64,000 nt of DNA from Psychrobacter sp. I-STPA6b (GCF_020662265.1 NZ_VEWM01000010.1:248001-312000), one strand, 5' to 3'. Counted from the stretch's first letter, positions 1 through 9,966 are shown. Notes: generated by a model from the letters alone, not told the origin. Program-made: numbers and translations.

Positions 1-13
1 AATGGTTGAGTAG

Positions 14-1510
<1,497 letters not shown>

Positions 1511-1532
1511 GGTAGATTTTATGAGCTGCTGT

Positions 1533-1575
1533 GGGATAGTTTGTGAATATTTCTGTATAAATATCTAGCTATCCC
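1533..1575 (+). promoter_or_regulatory. Hairpin in the atpD-atpC spacer
   Basis: The outer arms GGGATAG (1533-1539) and CTATCCC (1569-1575) pair perfectly. An inner ATATTT/AAATAT stem (1547-1552 with 1559-1564) extends the structure. There is no uridine run after it, so it is not a normal terminator. It could be an RNA processing or stability hairpin between the beta and epsilon cistrons. The role is inferred. Confidence 0.55.
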
Positions 1576-1632
1576 ATCGTCAGATTGATAAATATAGGCT
1601 AGATAAGCTTTATTTAGTTAGGGAGTAGATGC

Positions 1633-2049
1633 ATGGCCACATTGCAATGCCGAGTAGTTAGTGCAAGAGAAGAAATATACGACGGCGAAATCCAAATGCT
1701 CATCGCTACAGGTATTGAAGGTGAAGTGGGTGTATTGGCTGGTCACACGCCAATGATTACTTTACTAAAACCTGGTTCAATGCGTATTCAAACACCTGAT
1801 GGTAATGAAGAAGTCATATATGTTTCAGGTGGTGTATTAGAAATTCAACCAAAGCTTGTGACTGTGTTAGCAGATACAGCAGCAAGAGCGCATGATTTGG
1901 ATGAAGCAAGAATTATTGAAGCACGTAAGAAAGCAGAGCAGATGCTAGAAAATCAGGCAGATGCTGTGCAGACAAATGCTGCATTGGCATCATTGGCTGA
2001 GTCGGTTGCTCAGTTGCAGACCATCAGAAAATATCGTAATCGTGCTTAA
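1633..2049 (+). CDS. atpC: ATP synthase F1 subunit epsilon
   Basis: The epsilon subunit belongs to the F1 central stalk and inhibits ATP hydrolysis. The 138-residue protein opens with MATLQCRVVSAREEIYDGE and contains the family hallmark GEVGVLAGHTPMITLLKPG near residues 31-49. The beta-sandwich is followed by a C-terminal helical hairpin rich in Ala, Glu and Lys. The ATG at 1633 follows gggag. It is the last gene of the atp operon: a strong terminator lies 120 bp downstream. Nothing is missing compared with family members. Confidence 0.98.
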   Translation: MATLQCRVVSAREEIYDGEIQMLIATGIEGEVGVLAGHTPMITLLKPGSMRIQTPDGNEEVIYVSGGVLEIQPKLVTVLADTAARAHDLDEARIIEARKKAEQMLENQADAVQTNAALASLAESVAQLQTIRKYRNRA

Positions 2050-2168
2050 TGTTGAATCACTGAATCATTATTTATTTTAATGTGCTTAGAGATTATAACA
2101 AGTAACCATTATATATATGGTCTATTATAGATGTAACTTATTGATATTTTGGTTATTTGTACTAGAAA

Positions 2169-2199
2169 TAAAAAACAGCCCATTGAGGCTGTTTTTTTA
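2169..2199 (+). terminator. Rho-independent terminator of the atp operon
   Basis: An 11-bp perfect stem (AAAAAACAGCC with GGCTGTTTTTT) encloses a 6-base loop and ends in seven T residues. It lies 120 bp after atpC. Confidence 0.9.
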
Positions 2200-2543
2200 T
2201 AAGAGAAACAAAAGTGTATTGGCTAAATTTTAATAAGTTACACTTTGCTGTTGTCTGATGATACTTAACAGTGGTTTATTGTGTTTGTGATAGATTATAT
2301 TTCAGTTACGATTTACCACTGGTTGTCGCGCAATTTTTTGTTTACATTGTAAGTAACTTGTGAATCCATATATATAAGGTAATAATGCCCTTAAATATAG
2401 TCTATATTTACTATGGTAATGGGTAGTATTTTATTATCAAAACTTCATCAAATTTATGATATTGTGTATGAAGTAAAAGGTTTATTAGCAGTCAGATGTT
2501 ATGGTAAGTAGCAACTGGTATATTAAAGATTAGAGGATGTACT
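2200..2543. other. AT-rich noncoding region upstream of bfmR
   Basis: No coding sequence is apparent. It must hold the bfmR promoter. TTGTAA near 2348 with ATATAT 17 bases later is a weak candidate. The bfmR ribosome binding site (gagg) ends the region. No other clear signal was seen. Confidence 0.5.
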
Positions 2544-3260
2544 ATGGCTCATATTGAAGAAGAGCAAACCCCAAGAATTCTTATAGTTGAGGATGATGAG
2601 CGTCTAGCGATGCTAACTCAGGACTATTTAGTCAAAAATGGATTGGATGTGGCGATAGAAACCGATGGTAATCGTGCGATTCGCCGTATTATTAATGAGC
2701 AGCCAGATTTAGTGGTACTAGATGTGATGCTACCAGGTAGCGATGGTTTGACTGTCTGCCGTGAGGTGCGTCCGCATTACCATCAGCCAATCTTGATGCT
2801 GACTGCCCGTACTGAAGATATGGATCAGGTGTTGGGTTTGGAGATGGGAGCAGACGATTATGTTGCTAAGCCTGCTCAACCTCGTGTGCTGTTGGCACGT
2901 ATTCGTGCGTTATTGCGCCGTTCAGAAAGCGCTCCATCTGAAGATGTACCACAACGCTTAGAGTTTGGTGAGTTGGTGATTGATAATGGCGGTCGCTCAG
3001 TGACTCTTAATGATGAGTTGGTTGACTTTACCAGTGCAGAGTATGATTTACTGTGGTTATTGGCATCAAATGCGGGTCGTATTTTGTCTCGTGAAGATAT
3101 TTTTGAGCGTTTACGTGGAATTGAGTATGATGGTCAAGACCGCTCAATTGATGTGCGTATTTCTCGTATTCGTCCAAAAATTGGTGATGATCCAGAAAAT
3201 CCAAAACGTATTAAGACGGTACGTAGTAAGGGTTATTTATTTGTTAAAGAAGGCAACTAG
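2544..3260 (+). CDS. bfmR: BfmR-type response regulator (OmpR/PhoB family)
   Basis: This DNA-binding response regulator has 238 residues. The receiver domain (about 11-127) has the acidic pair D17-D18, the phospho-acceptor D60 in VVLDVMLPG, T87 and K109. A winged-helix domain follows from about 140 to 235. Long runs, such as LTVCREVRPHYHQPILMLTA, match Acinetobacter BfmR as I remember it. There BfmR controls biofilm, pili, capsule and envelope stress. The partner kinase bfmS follows after 147 bp, separated by a terminator-like hairpin. Since this window also holds a capsule locus, control of it by BfmR is plausible but inferred. Confidence 0.93.
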   Translation: MAHIEEEQTPRILIVEDDERLAMLTQDYLVKNGLDVAIETDGNRAIRRIINEQPDLVVLDVMLPGSDGLTVCREVRPHYHQPILMLTARTEDMDQVLGLEMGADDYVAKPAQPRVLLARIRALLRRSESAPSEDVPQRLEFGELVIDNGGRSVTLNDELVDFTSAEYDLLWLLASNAGRILSREDIFERLRGIEYDGQDRSIDVRISRIRPKIGDDPENPKRIKTVRSKGYLFVKEGN

Positions 3261-3301
3261 TTTTCTCTATTATACTGTGTGTCATCTTGACCAAAGTCAT
3301 G

Positions 3302-3329
3302 AAAAGTCAGCAGTATGCTGGCTTTTTTT
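3302..3329 (+). terminator. Intrinsic terminator between bfmR and bfmS
   Basis: The stem GTCAGCA/TGCTGGC (one G-U pair) has a 3-base loop, is preceded by A residues and followed by seven T residues. It lies within the 147-bp bfmR-bfmS gap, so it could reduce read-through into the kinase gene. Confidence 0.75.
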
Positions 3330-3407
3330 GTGTGATAAGCAGTTGGTAGTTTTTTTGTAGTTATTTTCTTAGTAAACTGATTGTGCCTTAATATGTGTGT
3401 CTAGCTT

Positions 3408-5099
3408 ATGCCTTTATTTTCTTCTTTAAAACATAGTATTTTCTTGCGTATTTATGCAGGCTTATTGCTGGTCTGTCTTTGTGTAGGCTTGTTTGCACAG
3501 TTATTGGTCGATACGATTAATAAGGAGCGTATTCAAACATATCGTGAGAATATTGCTACAGGTATGTTGTATTTGGTCAGTGAGGGTATTTCTCATCAAA
3601 AGACACCAGTACAGCGAAGCTATTGGTTATCAGATGTTAGTAGTTTGTTTGGTGATGAGTTTTCTATCATTCCAAAAGACTCTGTAGAGTTTACTTCCAG
3701 TGAGCTAAAGCGTTTGGAAGATAATAAGACAGTGGTTCGTTATATTAATCATCCAACGTATGCAGATATTTTTTATCCTCTACCAGAAGATAATAGTATT
3801 TTGACAATCCGTATTACTCAGGTGACGGAGCAACAAGTACGGGCAATGGCAATCTTGCTATTAGATGATTTGTCCTATTATTCAGATGTGACGGCAAAAG
3901 AAGAACGTTTGGATGAGTTAAGTAAGAATTTTTCATTCCCATTATCATTGATGGCGGTAGAGTCTTTAGATTTGGATAGGGAGCAGTTGGCTAGATTGCG
4001 CCGAGATGAAGTGGTTATTCTGTTCCGTGATAGTACAAGTAATGAAGATTCTTCTATTAAGGTTATCGCCCCTTCAGAGCTACCTAATATGGCAATTGTG
4101 ATGGGACCGGTTAAATTATTTAAGTGGTTTCCTTTTAATTTAATTATTAGTGTGGTGCTAATCAGTATGTTTTTGATTAGTTTAGGGGTATATGCACTTA
4201 TTTTCCCATTAGAGCGAAAGTTACAGTTAATACAGTCAGGGGTGAATGAAGTCGGTGATGGTAATTTAGATATCCGAGTTCAGGTTGTTGGTCAGGATGA
4301 AATCGCACGTTTGGCAGCAACGTTTAATACTATGACTGAGCATATTAAACGTTTGATTGAGTCACAACGAGAGTTGACTCGTGCGGTATCACATGAGCTA
4401 CGCACGCCTGTAGCAAGGATACGATTTGCGGTTGATATGTTGGCAGATACAGATGATGAAGAATCTCGACAGATGCAACGTGATTATATTGATGAGGATA
4501 TTGAGTCATTAAATAGTCTGATTGATGAGATATTGACATATGCTAAGTTAGAGGAAGGCTCTCCAAAGTTAGATTTAAAGGCAGTTAATTTAAAAGATTT
4601 GGTTGAGCAGATTGTCAGGGAAACTAATGCATTGGGTAAGCCCATTACGGTACAAGCACGTTCGCCTGGTCCAAAAATTACTGCCATTGCAGACCGTCGT
4701 TATTTGCATCGGGTGGTGCAGAATTTGGCTGGTAATGCATTACGTTATGCCGAATCTACGATTATTGTGAGTGCTGGTGTGCATAAAGGCGAAGCCTTTG
4801 TCAGTGTCGAAGATGATGGACAGGGTATTCCTGAGGAAGATCGGGAAAAGGTGTTTATTCCATTTGCACGTTTGGATGATAGCCGTACACGTGCTTCGGG
4901 AGGATATGGATTGGGTTTATCTATCGTGTCACGGATTGCATTTTGGTTTAATGGCAATATGAAAGTTGATGAAAGTCCAGAGTTAGGTGGCGCACGTTTT
5001 ATTATGACATGGCCAGTTAAGCCATTAGCACAGACGATTACCGCAGACCAGCTCACACAAGAAAAAGGTCAGCGTAAGATTATTGATGATATGGATTAG
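3408..5099 (+). CDS. bfmS: BfmS-type sensor histidine kinase
   Basis: This inner-membrane kinase pairs with BfmR. It has 563 residues: transmembrane helix 1 at about 12-31, a periplasmic sensor domain to about 240, transmembrane helix 2 at about 245-267, then HAMP, HisKA and HATPase domains. The phospho-accepting His is H329 in VSHELRTPVARIRF. The ATP-binding boxes NLAGNALRYAES, EDDGQGIPEEDR and GGYGLGLSIVSRI are intact. The upstream ribosome binding site is weak. The stop codon TAG is formed by the TA target and first G of an inserted repeat element, so the extreme C-terminus may have been set by that insertion. Confidence 0.92.
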   Translation: MPLFSSLKHSIFLRIYAGLLLVCLCVGLFAQLLVDTINKERIQTYRENIATGMLYLVSEGISHQKTPVQRSYWLSDVSSLFGDEFSIIPKDSVEFTSSELKRLEDNKTVVRYINHPTYADIFYPLPEDNSILTIRITQVTEQQVRAMAILLLDDLSYYSDVTAKEERLDELSKNFSFPLSLMAVESLDLDREQLARLRRDEVVILFRDSTSNEDSSIKVIAPSELPNMAIVMGPVKLFKWFPFNLIISVVLISMFLISLGVYALIFPLERKLQLIQSGVNEVGDGNLDIRVQVVGQDEIARLAATFNTMTEHIKRLIESQRELTRAVSHELRTPVARIRFAVDMLADTDDEESRQMQRDYIDEDIESLNSLIDEILTYAKLEEGSPKLDLKAVNLKDLVEQIVRETNALGKPITVQARSPGPKITAIADRRYLHRVVQNLAGNALRYAESTIIVSAGVHKGEAFVSVEDDGQGIPEEDREKVFIPFARLDDSRTRASGGYGLGLSIVSRIAFWFNGNMKVDESPELGGARFIMTWPVKPLAQTITADQLTQEKGQRKIIDDMD

Positions 5100-5300
5100 G
5101 GTCTGTTGAACATTCACCCCGTTAATCTAGTATTTTCAAGGGATGCAGTTGTTTTTTACTTTTGTGTAAAAATTGGCTAAATTTGCCTTATTCTGCGTTA
5201 ATGAACTGGTTAATATCCCGATATTACCTGCGTTCATTGCCTTGACTAAGGCAAATTTCCCTCAATTTTTTCTACAAAGATGAATGTTCAACAGACCCTA
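5097..5300. mobile_element. MITE-like element, copy A (intact)
   Basis: The 200-bp element occupies 5099-5298 and is flanked by TA on both sides (5097-5098, 5299-5300). Its terminal inverted repeats are 18 bp: GGGTCTGTTGAACATTCA and its exact complement. Inside, AAATTTGCCTTA and TAAGGCAAATTT form a second inverted repeat, and GGTTAATATC faces GATATTACC, so the whole element can fold as a long hairpin. It has no coding capacity. The left TA plus the first G supplies the bfmS stop codon. Related copies lie near 13.5 kb and 61.8 kb, with decayed ones near 5.85 and 20.2 kb. Confidence 0.85.
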
Positions 5301-5544
5301 GCAATGTGGTCTTTATAAGGTTTTGATAGGTAGTATAAAGAGGCAGGTAATGGGTAATTGAGTAAACAAGGAGGAATGTAGATAAAAAGAAATATTACTC
5401 ATAACCTTTAATCTGATAAGTCAGTAAAATAGATTATTTGAGTTTATATTTGTACTGTGATTAGGTAATATATAAGGTATAGATTATTCTTTGTAAGTGC
5501 TGTTCTTAGGTAAAACATATTCAGTTGATATTAAGAGAAGCGTC
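5301..5544. other. Noncoding region after the element
   Basis: No gene is recognised. A strong ribosome binding site (aaggagga, 5368-5375) is followed at once by ATG TAG (5376-5381), a start-stop pair with no coding length. The region must hold the promoter of the following small gene, but no clear -35/-10 pair was singled out. Confidence 0.4.
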
Positions 5545-5724
5545 ATGTCATATTTATTTACAGGTTTGGTGATTATTAATGCGCTGGTGTTGGGCTATTT
5601 TATGTTTTTACATGAGCCACAGCCGACAGCCAGTGTTCAGCAGGCAAAAGCTGAGTTATCACAGCCAATAGATTTTCAAAATAGCTCATCTGAAGTACCT
5701 CCCTTGATTGGTACAGAAAAGTAA
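5545..5724 (+). CDS. Small single-pass membrane protein, unknown function
   Basis: The 59-residue product starts MSYLFTGLVIINALVLGYFM, one N-terminal hydrophobic helix (about residues 4-22). A polar tail rich in Pro, Gln and Ser follows, ending VPPLIGTEK. The frame is open from 5497, but the ATG at 5545 is preceded by agagaag and places the hydrophobic segment at the N-terminus, so it is preferred. The gene stands alone, convergent with the EnvZ-like kinase. I do not recognise a family; an inner-membrane anchored small protein is all that can be said. Confidence 0.6.
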   Translation: MSYLFTGLVIINALVLGYFMFLHEPQPTASVQQAKAELSQPIDFQNSSSEVPPLIGTEK

Positions 5725-5749
5725 TTCTACTTTCTTTTATCCCATTAGT

Positions 5750-5831
5750 AGTGAGTGTATGTCAGTATCAATGTAATAAAGACTAATATACGGCTAAGTG
5801 TTATTTAAAATAGCGACTATATACACTCACT
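5750..5831. repeat. 11-bp inverted repeat with a 60-bp spacer
   Basis: AGTGAGTGTAT (5750-5760) pairs with ATACACTCACT (5821-5831), which is followed by TTTTTAT. It lies between two convergent genes. It could be a long-loop terminator or part of the decayed element that begins at its right border. Confidence 0.5.
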
Positions 5832-5907
5832 TTTTATACAAAACTGAATTAAGCTAAATCCCTTGTAAATACTAATTTAATGGAATGAATGTTTAACAAA
5901 TTCTATG
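5832..5907. mobile_element. MITE-like element, decayed copy E (right end)
   Basis: The segment shares the order of short blocks found in the right third of copy B: TTTTTA, CCCTTGTAAATA, TAA, then TGAATGTTtAACA in place of TGAATGTTCAACA. The terminal GACCC is lost. It ends directly before the stop codon of the EnvZ-like gene on the minus strand (CTA, 5908-5910). No left end was recognised. Confidence 0.5.
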
Positions 5908-7374
5908 CTAATCATCATCTTCCTCTGTAGCAGGAGGCTTGATTTTAGTGACAGCTTTGGCAAGTAAAGGAATACGCACACATACCTGTAAGCCTCCACT
6001 GGGGTGATTAATGGCTTCAACAGAGCCATGATGTAGTTTTGCAATACGACTAACGATTGCCAGTCCCAATCCACTGCCTTGGGTAGTACGAGCAGATTCG
6101 CCTCTTTCAAAAGGTTGCATGATGCGTTGTAGATGCTCATCAGCGACACCTTCCCCACAATCCCGTATACAGATGGTTAATGTTTTTTCAGATTGCGGTT
6201 GCATTGTTGTCGTTACTTCTAGGGTATTGGTATCTAGATTCGGGTCAGAGTTTTCTATTTCTGTATGTTCCGTTACTTTATCTGTTGCACTGATATTAGC
6301 AGAAAGGTAAATTGGAGGCTTGCCATAACGGTTGGCATTGTTGACTAAGTTAATAATCAGGCGCTTGATGGATAGAGGTCTGACGGGTACCAGCTCTAAA
6401 GGCTGGGCGTCATAGATAAATTCAAGTGGCGCAAACTGGACGATAACTTCTTTAAAAATAGCATCTAAATCTGTTAAACGTACTGGTTCGTCTGAGCCAT
6501 CTTTCATAAATGAGATAAACTGCTCTAAGATGGCATCCATATCCTCAATATCATAAATTAACCCTTCTCGAAAGAAATCATCTGGAAGCATCTCAGCAGT
6601 GAGGCGCATTCGGGTTAATGGTGTACGCAGGTCATGAGAGATACCTGCAAGCATGATAGTACGCTCTTTTTGTGCTTGGCTGAGGGTGGTAAATAGACGG
6701 TTAAATGCAGTATTTACCTGCCGAATTTCGATAGAGCCAGTGCGTGTTGGTAGTGCGGTGGCATGTCCCATTTGAATATAGTTAGTGGCTGCACGTTGAA
6801 GCTTGCGCAAAGGTCGGTTTAGCTGACGTACTAATAATAAAATAGTCAGTAAACTAAAAATAGGAATACCTAATAAGAAAAATCCCAGTGAGCTGAGGCT
6901 ATATTGTGCATAGTAAATGACAGGTTCACGTACCCATAGCTCAGGATGCTGGCTATCATGTATCCAAAGCTGGGGAGTGGGTTTGAATTTGAAATAGACC
7001 ACAACATCATGCCCAGTTTGTTGACTAATCTCTTCAGCAAGGATATCAGTAAAAAACTCTGCAATGGTTTTGTCTTCAACTTCAGGAAAATCTTTAGGAT
7101 TATCAACAACGCTTAGATGGCTATTATCATAAAGCCACTGTTTGACTTGTGGGTTATCTTGCCACTTGGTTTGTGCGTTGGTGAGCATTTGTAGCTCTGT
7201 AGCAAGGTAGTGGGCGTGGTTTCGAAGCTCAGGTAAATAGAGACTTCGCCAAAAAAACCATAAAGATACGCTGACACTGAGCATCACGACTAACATCACC
7301 CATAGGGTAGTTTGCCATGTGTTGGAGTAAGGTCGTAGCCTCCAGTGTTTTAGTTTTCTTATCCAATTGTGCAT
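5908..7374 (-). CDS. EnvZ-like sensor histidine kinase, no adjacent regulator
   Basis: This is a 488-residue inner-membrane kinase. Transmembrane helix 1 is at about 24-46. A periplasmic domain with several Trp residues follows, then helix 2 near 155-178, a HAMP linker, HisKA and HATPase. The phospho-acceptor is H247 in GISHDLRTPLTRMRLTAEML, typical of the EnvZ/RstB group. The N box NLVNNANRYG and G boxes RDCGEGV and GSGLGLAIVSRIAKLHHGSV are intact. An insertion between N and G1 boxes (about residues 355-395) is rich in Thr, Glu and Asn. EnvZ genes normally follow ompR, but here the gene is divergent from rpsP with no regulator beside it. Confidence 0.85.
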   Translation of the reverse strand: MHNWIRKLKHWRLRPYSNTWQTTLWVMLVVMLSVSVSLWFFWRSLYLPELRNHAHYLATELQMLTNAQTKWQDNPQVKQWLYDNSHLSVVDNPKDFPEVEDKTIAEFFTDILAEEISQQTGHDVVVYFKFKPTPQLWIHDSQHPELWVREPVIYYAQYSLSSLGFFLLGIPIFSLLTILLLVRQLNRPLRKLQRAATNYIQMGHATALPTRTGSIEIRQVNTAFNRLFTTLSQAQKERTIMLAGISHDLRTPLTRMRLTAEMLPDDFFREGLIYDIEDMDAILEQFISFMKDGSDEPVRLTDLDAIFKEVIVQFAPLEFIYDAQPLELVPVRPLSIKRLIINLVNNANRYGKPPIYLSANISATDKVTEHTEIENSDPNLDTNTLEVTTTMQPQSEKTLTICIRDCGEGVADEHLQRIMQPFERGESARTTQGSGLGLAIVSRIAKLHHGSVEAINHPSGGLQVCVRIPLLAKAVTKIKPPATEEDDD

Positions 7375-7434
7375 GTGTATGTCTCGTTAGTATATAGAAT
7401 AAAAAATGTTGTTGATAAAAATCTTATGTTTTAG

Positions 7435-7463
7435 TATGCAAAATATTGAAAATCTGGTATAAT
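7435..7463 (+). promoter_or_regulatory. Probable rpsP promoter with extended -10
   Basis: TGGTATAAT (7455-7463) is a consensus extended -10 box. The -35 region (tatgca at 7435-7440, 17 bases upstream) is poor, as is usual with extended -10 promoters. Transcription from about 7470 would give a leader of some 33 bases before rpsP. Confidence 0.65.
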
Positions 7464-7502
7464 TATGCCCTTTTTGGTATACCTGCGAAAGAGAGAATTC
7501 AC

Positions 7503-7769
7503 ATGGTTGTTATTCGTTTAGCACGGGGCGGTGCCAAGAAACGCCCATTTTATCAAGTTGTTGTTGCTGATCAGCGCCGTGCGCGTGATGGTCGCTACAT
7601 CGAAAATATTGGCTTTTTTAACCCACTAGCAAAAGGCAATGAAGAGGCTGTACGCCTTAACATGGAAGCCTATAATGCGTGGATTGCAAAAGGCGCTCAA
7701 CCATCAGAGCGTGTTGCATCATTGGCAAAAGGTTATAAGCCTGCTGAATCAGAAGAGGCTTCTGCTTAA
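7503..7769 (+). CDS. rpsP: 30S ribosomal protein S16
   Basis: S16 is an assembly protein of the small ribosomal subunit. The 88-residue sequence [20 protein letters not shown] is diagnostic, followed by [17 protein letters not shown]. The frame is open upstream to 7446, but the ATG at 7503 matches the family N-terminus and follows gagag. It is the first gene of the rpsP-rimM-trmD-rplS block, with a good promoter just upstream. The C-terminus ends in an acidic tail, ESEEASA. Confidence 0.98.
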   Translation: MVVIRLARGGAKKRPFYQVVVADQRRARDGRYIENIGFFNPLAKGNEEAVRLNMEAYNAWIAKGAQPSERVASLAKGYKPAESEEASA

Positions 7770-7906
7770 TCTTTACGAAGGTTTTAAGCAATAGTTTCTG
7801 ATTTTCCTTGAGCTTTATTAACTGAAAGTCTATGAGGTAGTTTAACTGCTTAGACTGAGGTTAGTTAGAGAATTACGTAAATGCGTAAAGATGGTACTTT
7901 GTACAG

Positions 7907-8437
7907 ATGACACCCCATAATACAGATGAATTAATGAAAGTCGGTCAGCTAAAAAAGCCATATGGCATTAAAGGCTGGTTGTGGGTGTTTAGTGAGACAG
8001 ATGATCGTGAAGCCATTTTTGAGTTACAGCCGTGGTGGATAAAAACGGCTACTGGCATGCGCTCATTAACAGTAACAAATTGGCGCCGACAAGGTGCAGG
8101 ATTGGTTGCTCAGTTTCAAGAAGTGCCTGATCGTAATTTGGCTGAAACTATGAATGGTGTCTCAATTTGGGTTGCCAAAGATAGTTTGCCTGCACCAGAA
8201 GAAGATGAATACTACTGGTCAGACTTAGAGTCAATGCAAGTAATCAATACTCAAGGTGAATATTTCGGTGATGTCAAAGAGCTATTTGAGACAGGCGCAC
8301 ACGCCATTATGGTGGTAGAGCCAAATGCAGATAGTATCGATGATGAGCAACGATTGATACCGTGGCACAAACAAACTGTCCTGTCAGTTGATCAAGATGC
8401 AAACCAGATAACGGTAGAGTGGGAACGAGATTATTAG
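7907..8437 (+). CDS. rimM: Ribosome maturation factor RimM
   Basis: RimM binds the 30S subunit through S19 and helps 16S rRNA processing. The 176-residue protein has the N-terminal domain with VGQLKKPYGIKGWLWVFSETD (residues about 12-32) and the C-terminal PRC barrel with YYWSDLESMQV and LIPWHKQTV. It lies 137 bp after rpsP and 48 bp before trmD, the usual order. The ATG at 7907 has a weak ribosome binding site; a second in-frame ATG at residue 10 (7934) could also serve. Confidence 0.95.
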   Translation: MTPHNTDELMKVGQLKKPYGIKGWLWVFSETDDREAIFELQPWWIKTATGMRSLTVTNWRRQGAGLVAQFQEVPDRNLAETMNGVSIWVAKDSLPAPEEDEYYWSDLESMQVINTQGEYFGDVKELFETGAHAIMVVEPNADSIDDEQRLIPWHKQTVLSVDQDANQITVEWERDY

Positions 8438-8485
8438 CATTCACGTGTTAATAGATGTGTATCTACAGCCATTATTTGGCGCAAA

Positions 8486-9265
8486 GTGACTCGTATCAAT
8501 ATGTATTTTGCTGTAATAAGTATTTTGCCTGAGATGTTTGATGCCATTACAAGTTATGGCATTACAGGTAGAGCAGTGTCGCAAGGTCAAGTGGTCGTTG
8601 ATTGCTTGAATCCACGAGACTATACCACAGATAATTATCGACGCATTGATGAGCGTCCTTATGGTGGTGGTCCGGGTATGGTAATGATGGTTGAGCCTTT
8701 GGTGAAAGCCATTGCAGATGCCCGTCAGCGTGCCAGTGCTTATGGATGTCGTACAGGAGCAGAGTATTGCCCTGTTATTTATATGTCTCCACAGGGAAAA
8801 ACTTTATCTGAGTCAACAGTGTTATCACTGACTCAGTATGAAGGTATGATTTTACTGTGTGGGCGTTACGAAGGCATTGATGAGCGATTATTGGCGCATT
8901 ATGTGGATGCTGAGCTGTCTATTGGTGACTATGTACTAACAGGTGGCGAGCTACCTGCTATGGTTATCATGGATAGTGTCATACGGCGATTGCCAGATGT
9001 GATGGGAGACGCACTATCAGCTGAACAAGATTCTTTTGTTGATGGCTTGTTAGATTGTCCACATTATACAAAGCCTACCGATTTTTTAGGTTGGCAAGTA
9101 CCAGACGTTTTATTATCTGGTCATCATGGCAAGATAGCTCAATGGCGATTTATTCAGCAAGCCAAGCGCACACGACAACGCCGACCTGATTTATGGCAAA
9201 ACTTTCAGCCGACAACGTTGCAACAAAAGTGGTTAGACAGTGCAGATTTAGATGATGAGTCATGA
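8486..9265 (+). CDS. trmD: tRNA (guanine-N1)-methyltransferase TrmD
   Basis: TrmD makes m1G37 in tRNAs that read codons starting with C, using S-adenosylmethionine, and prevents +1 frameshifting. Family motifs are [29 protein letters not shown], the trefoil-knot loops MSPQGK and [12 protein letters not shown], and [15 protein letters not shown]. The open frame starts with GTG at 8486 (259 residues). An ATG at 8501 ([13 protein letters not shown]) fits the family N-terminus better, so the protein may be 254 residues. Neither start has a strong ribosome binding site, suggesting coupling to rimM. Confidence 0.96.
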   Translation: MTRINMYFAVISILPEMFDAITSYGITGRAVSQGQVVVDCLNPRDYTTDNYRRIDERPYGGGPGMVMMVEPLVKAIADARQRASAYGCRTGAEYCPVIYMSPQGKTLSESTVLSLTQYEGMILLCGRYEGIDERLLAHYVDAELSIGDYVLTGGELPAMVIMDSVIRRLPDVMGDALSAEQDSFVDGLLDCPHYTKPTDFLGWQVPDVLLSGHHGKIAQWRFIQQAKRTRQRRPDLWQNFQPTTLQQKWLDSADLDDES

Positions 9266-9497
9266 TAAGTATCATTGACTAACAATAAGTCCAAGTAGTG
9301 TGTAGACCACTGTATTTTGATGATTTTATATTTTTTATGATAACACATTGATGTTGCAATTATAGTCAATTGCAAATCAGCACAAACATAGCCAATAAAG
9401 CCAATGACATATGCTGTGGTTTATTCAGTAATTGACTGATTATTTATTTAACCATCATTGCTATGTCAGACCGTTTTTAGCTTTTAACCCCATTGTG

Positions 9498-9526
9498 CAT
9501 GCCAAATTAAGACGTGGCATGTTTTT
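9498..9526 (+). promoter_or_regulatory. Hairpin in the rplS leader
   Basis: CATGCCA (9498-9504) and TGGCATG (9515-9521) form a 7-bp stem with a 10-base loop, followed by TTTTTATTA. It resembles a weak terminator 60 bp before the rplS start and could attenuate transcription into rplS. The rest of the 320-bp trmD-rplS gap shows no gene. Confidence 0.5.
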
Positions 9527-9585
9527 ATTATTACAAACAGGTGATATGCGTCAAGCCTCTATCGTCTAATGTGAGGAGAAATCTC

Positions 9586-9966
9586 ATGAGTAACAAGCAT
9601 CCGTTAGTTCAAGTTGTTGAAAACTCTCAATTGCGTGAGCATCCAAGTTTTGCACCTGGTGATACTGTTGTTGTCCAAGTAAAAGTTCGTGAAGGTGAGC
9701 GTGAGCGTCTACAGGCGTATGAAGGTGTGGTTATCGCTAAGCGTAACCGTGGCATCAACTCTGCATTTACTGTACGTAAAATTTCAAGCGGTATCGGTGT
9801 TGAGCGTGCATTCCAGCTTCATTCTCCATTGATTGATAGCATTGAAGTGAAACGTCGTGGTGATGTACGTCGTGCGAAACTTTACTACTTACGTGAGCGT
9901 TCTGGTAAGTCTGCACGTATCCGTGAGAAGCTTACTGTCCGTCGTGAAGCGAAAAAAGAAGCTTAA
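9586..9966 (+). CDS. rplS: 50S ribosomal protein L19
   Basis: L19 sits at the subunit interface of the ribosome. The 126-residue product has the family signatures [40 protein letters not shown] and [21 protein letters not shown]. The frame is open from 9514, but the ATG at 9586 follows an excellent site (gaggag) and matches the family start. It is the last gene of the rpsP block; a terminator follows about 110 bp downstream. The 320-bp spacer from trmD suggests separate control. Confidence 0.98.
   Translation: MSNKHPLVQVVENSQLREHPSFAPGDTVVVQVKVREGERERLQAYEGVVIAKRNRGINSAFTVRKISSGIGVERAFQLHSPLIDSIEVKRRGDVRRAKLYYLRERSGKSARIREKLTVRREAKKEA

Noticed and set aside
3010..3360. Open frame of 116 codons overlapping the end of bfmR
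   Set aside because: It is out of frame with the well-conserved DNA-binding domain of bfmR and has composition typical of a shadow frame; no ribosome binding site.
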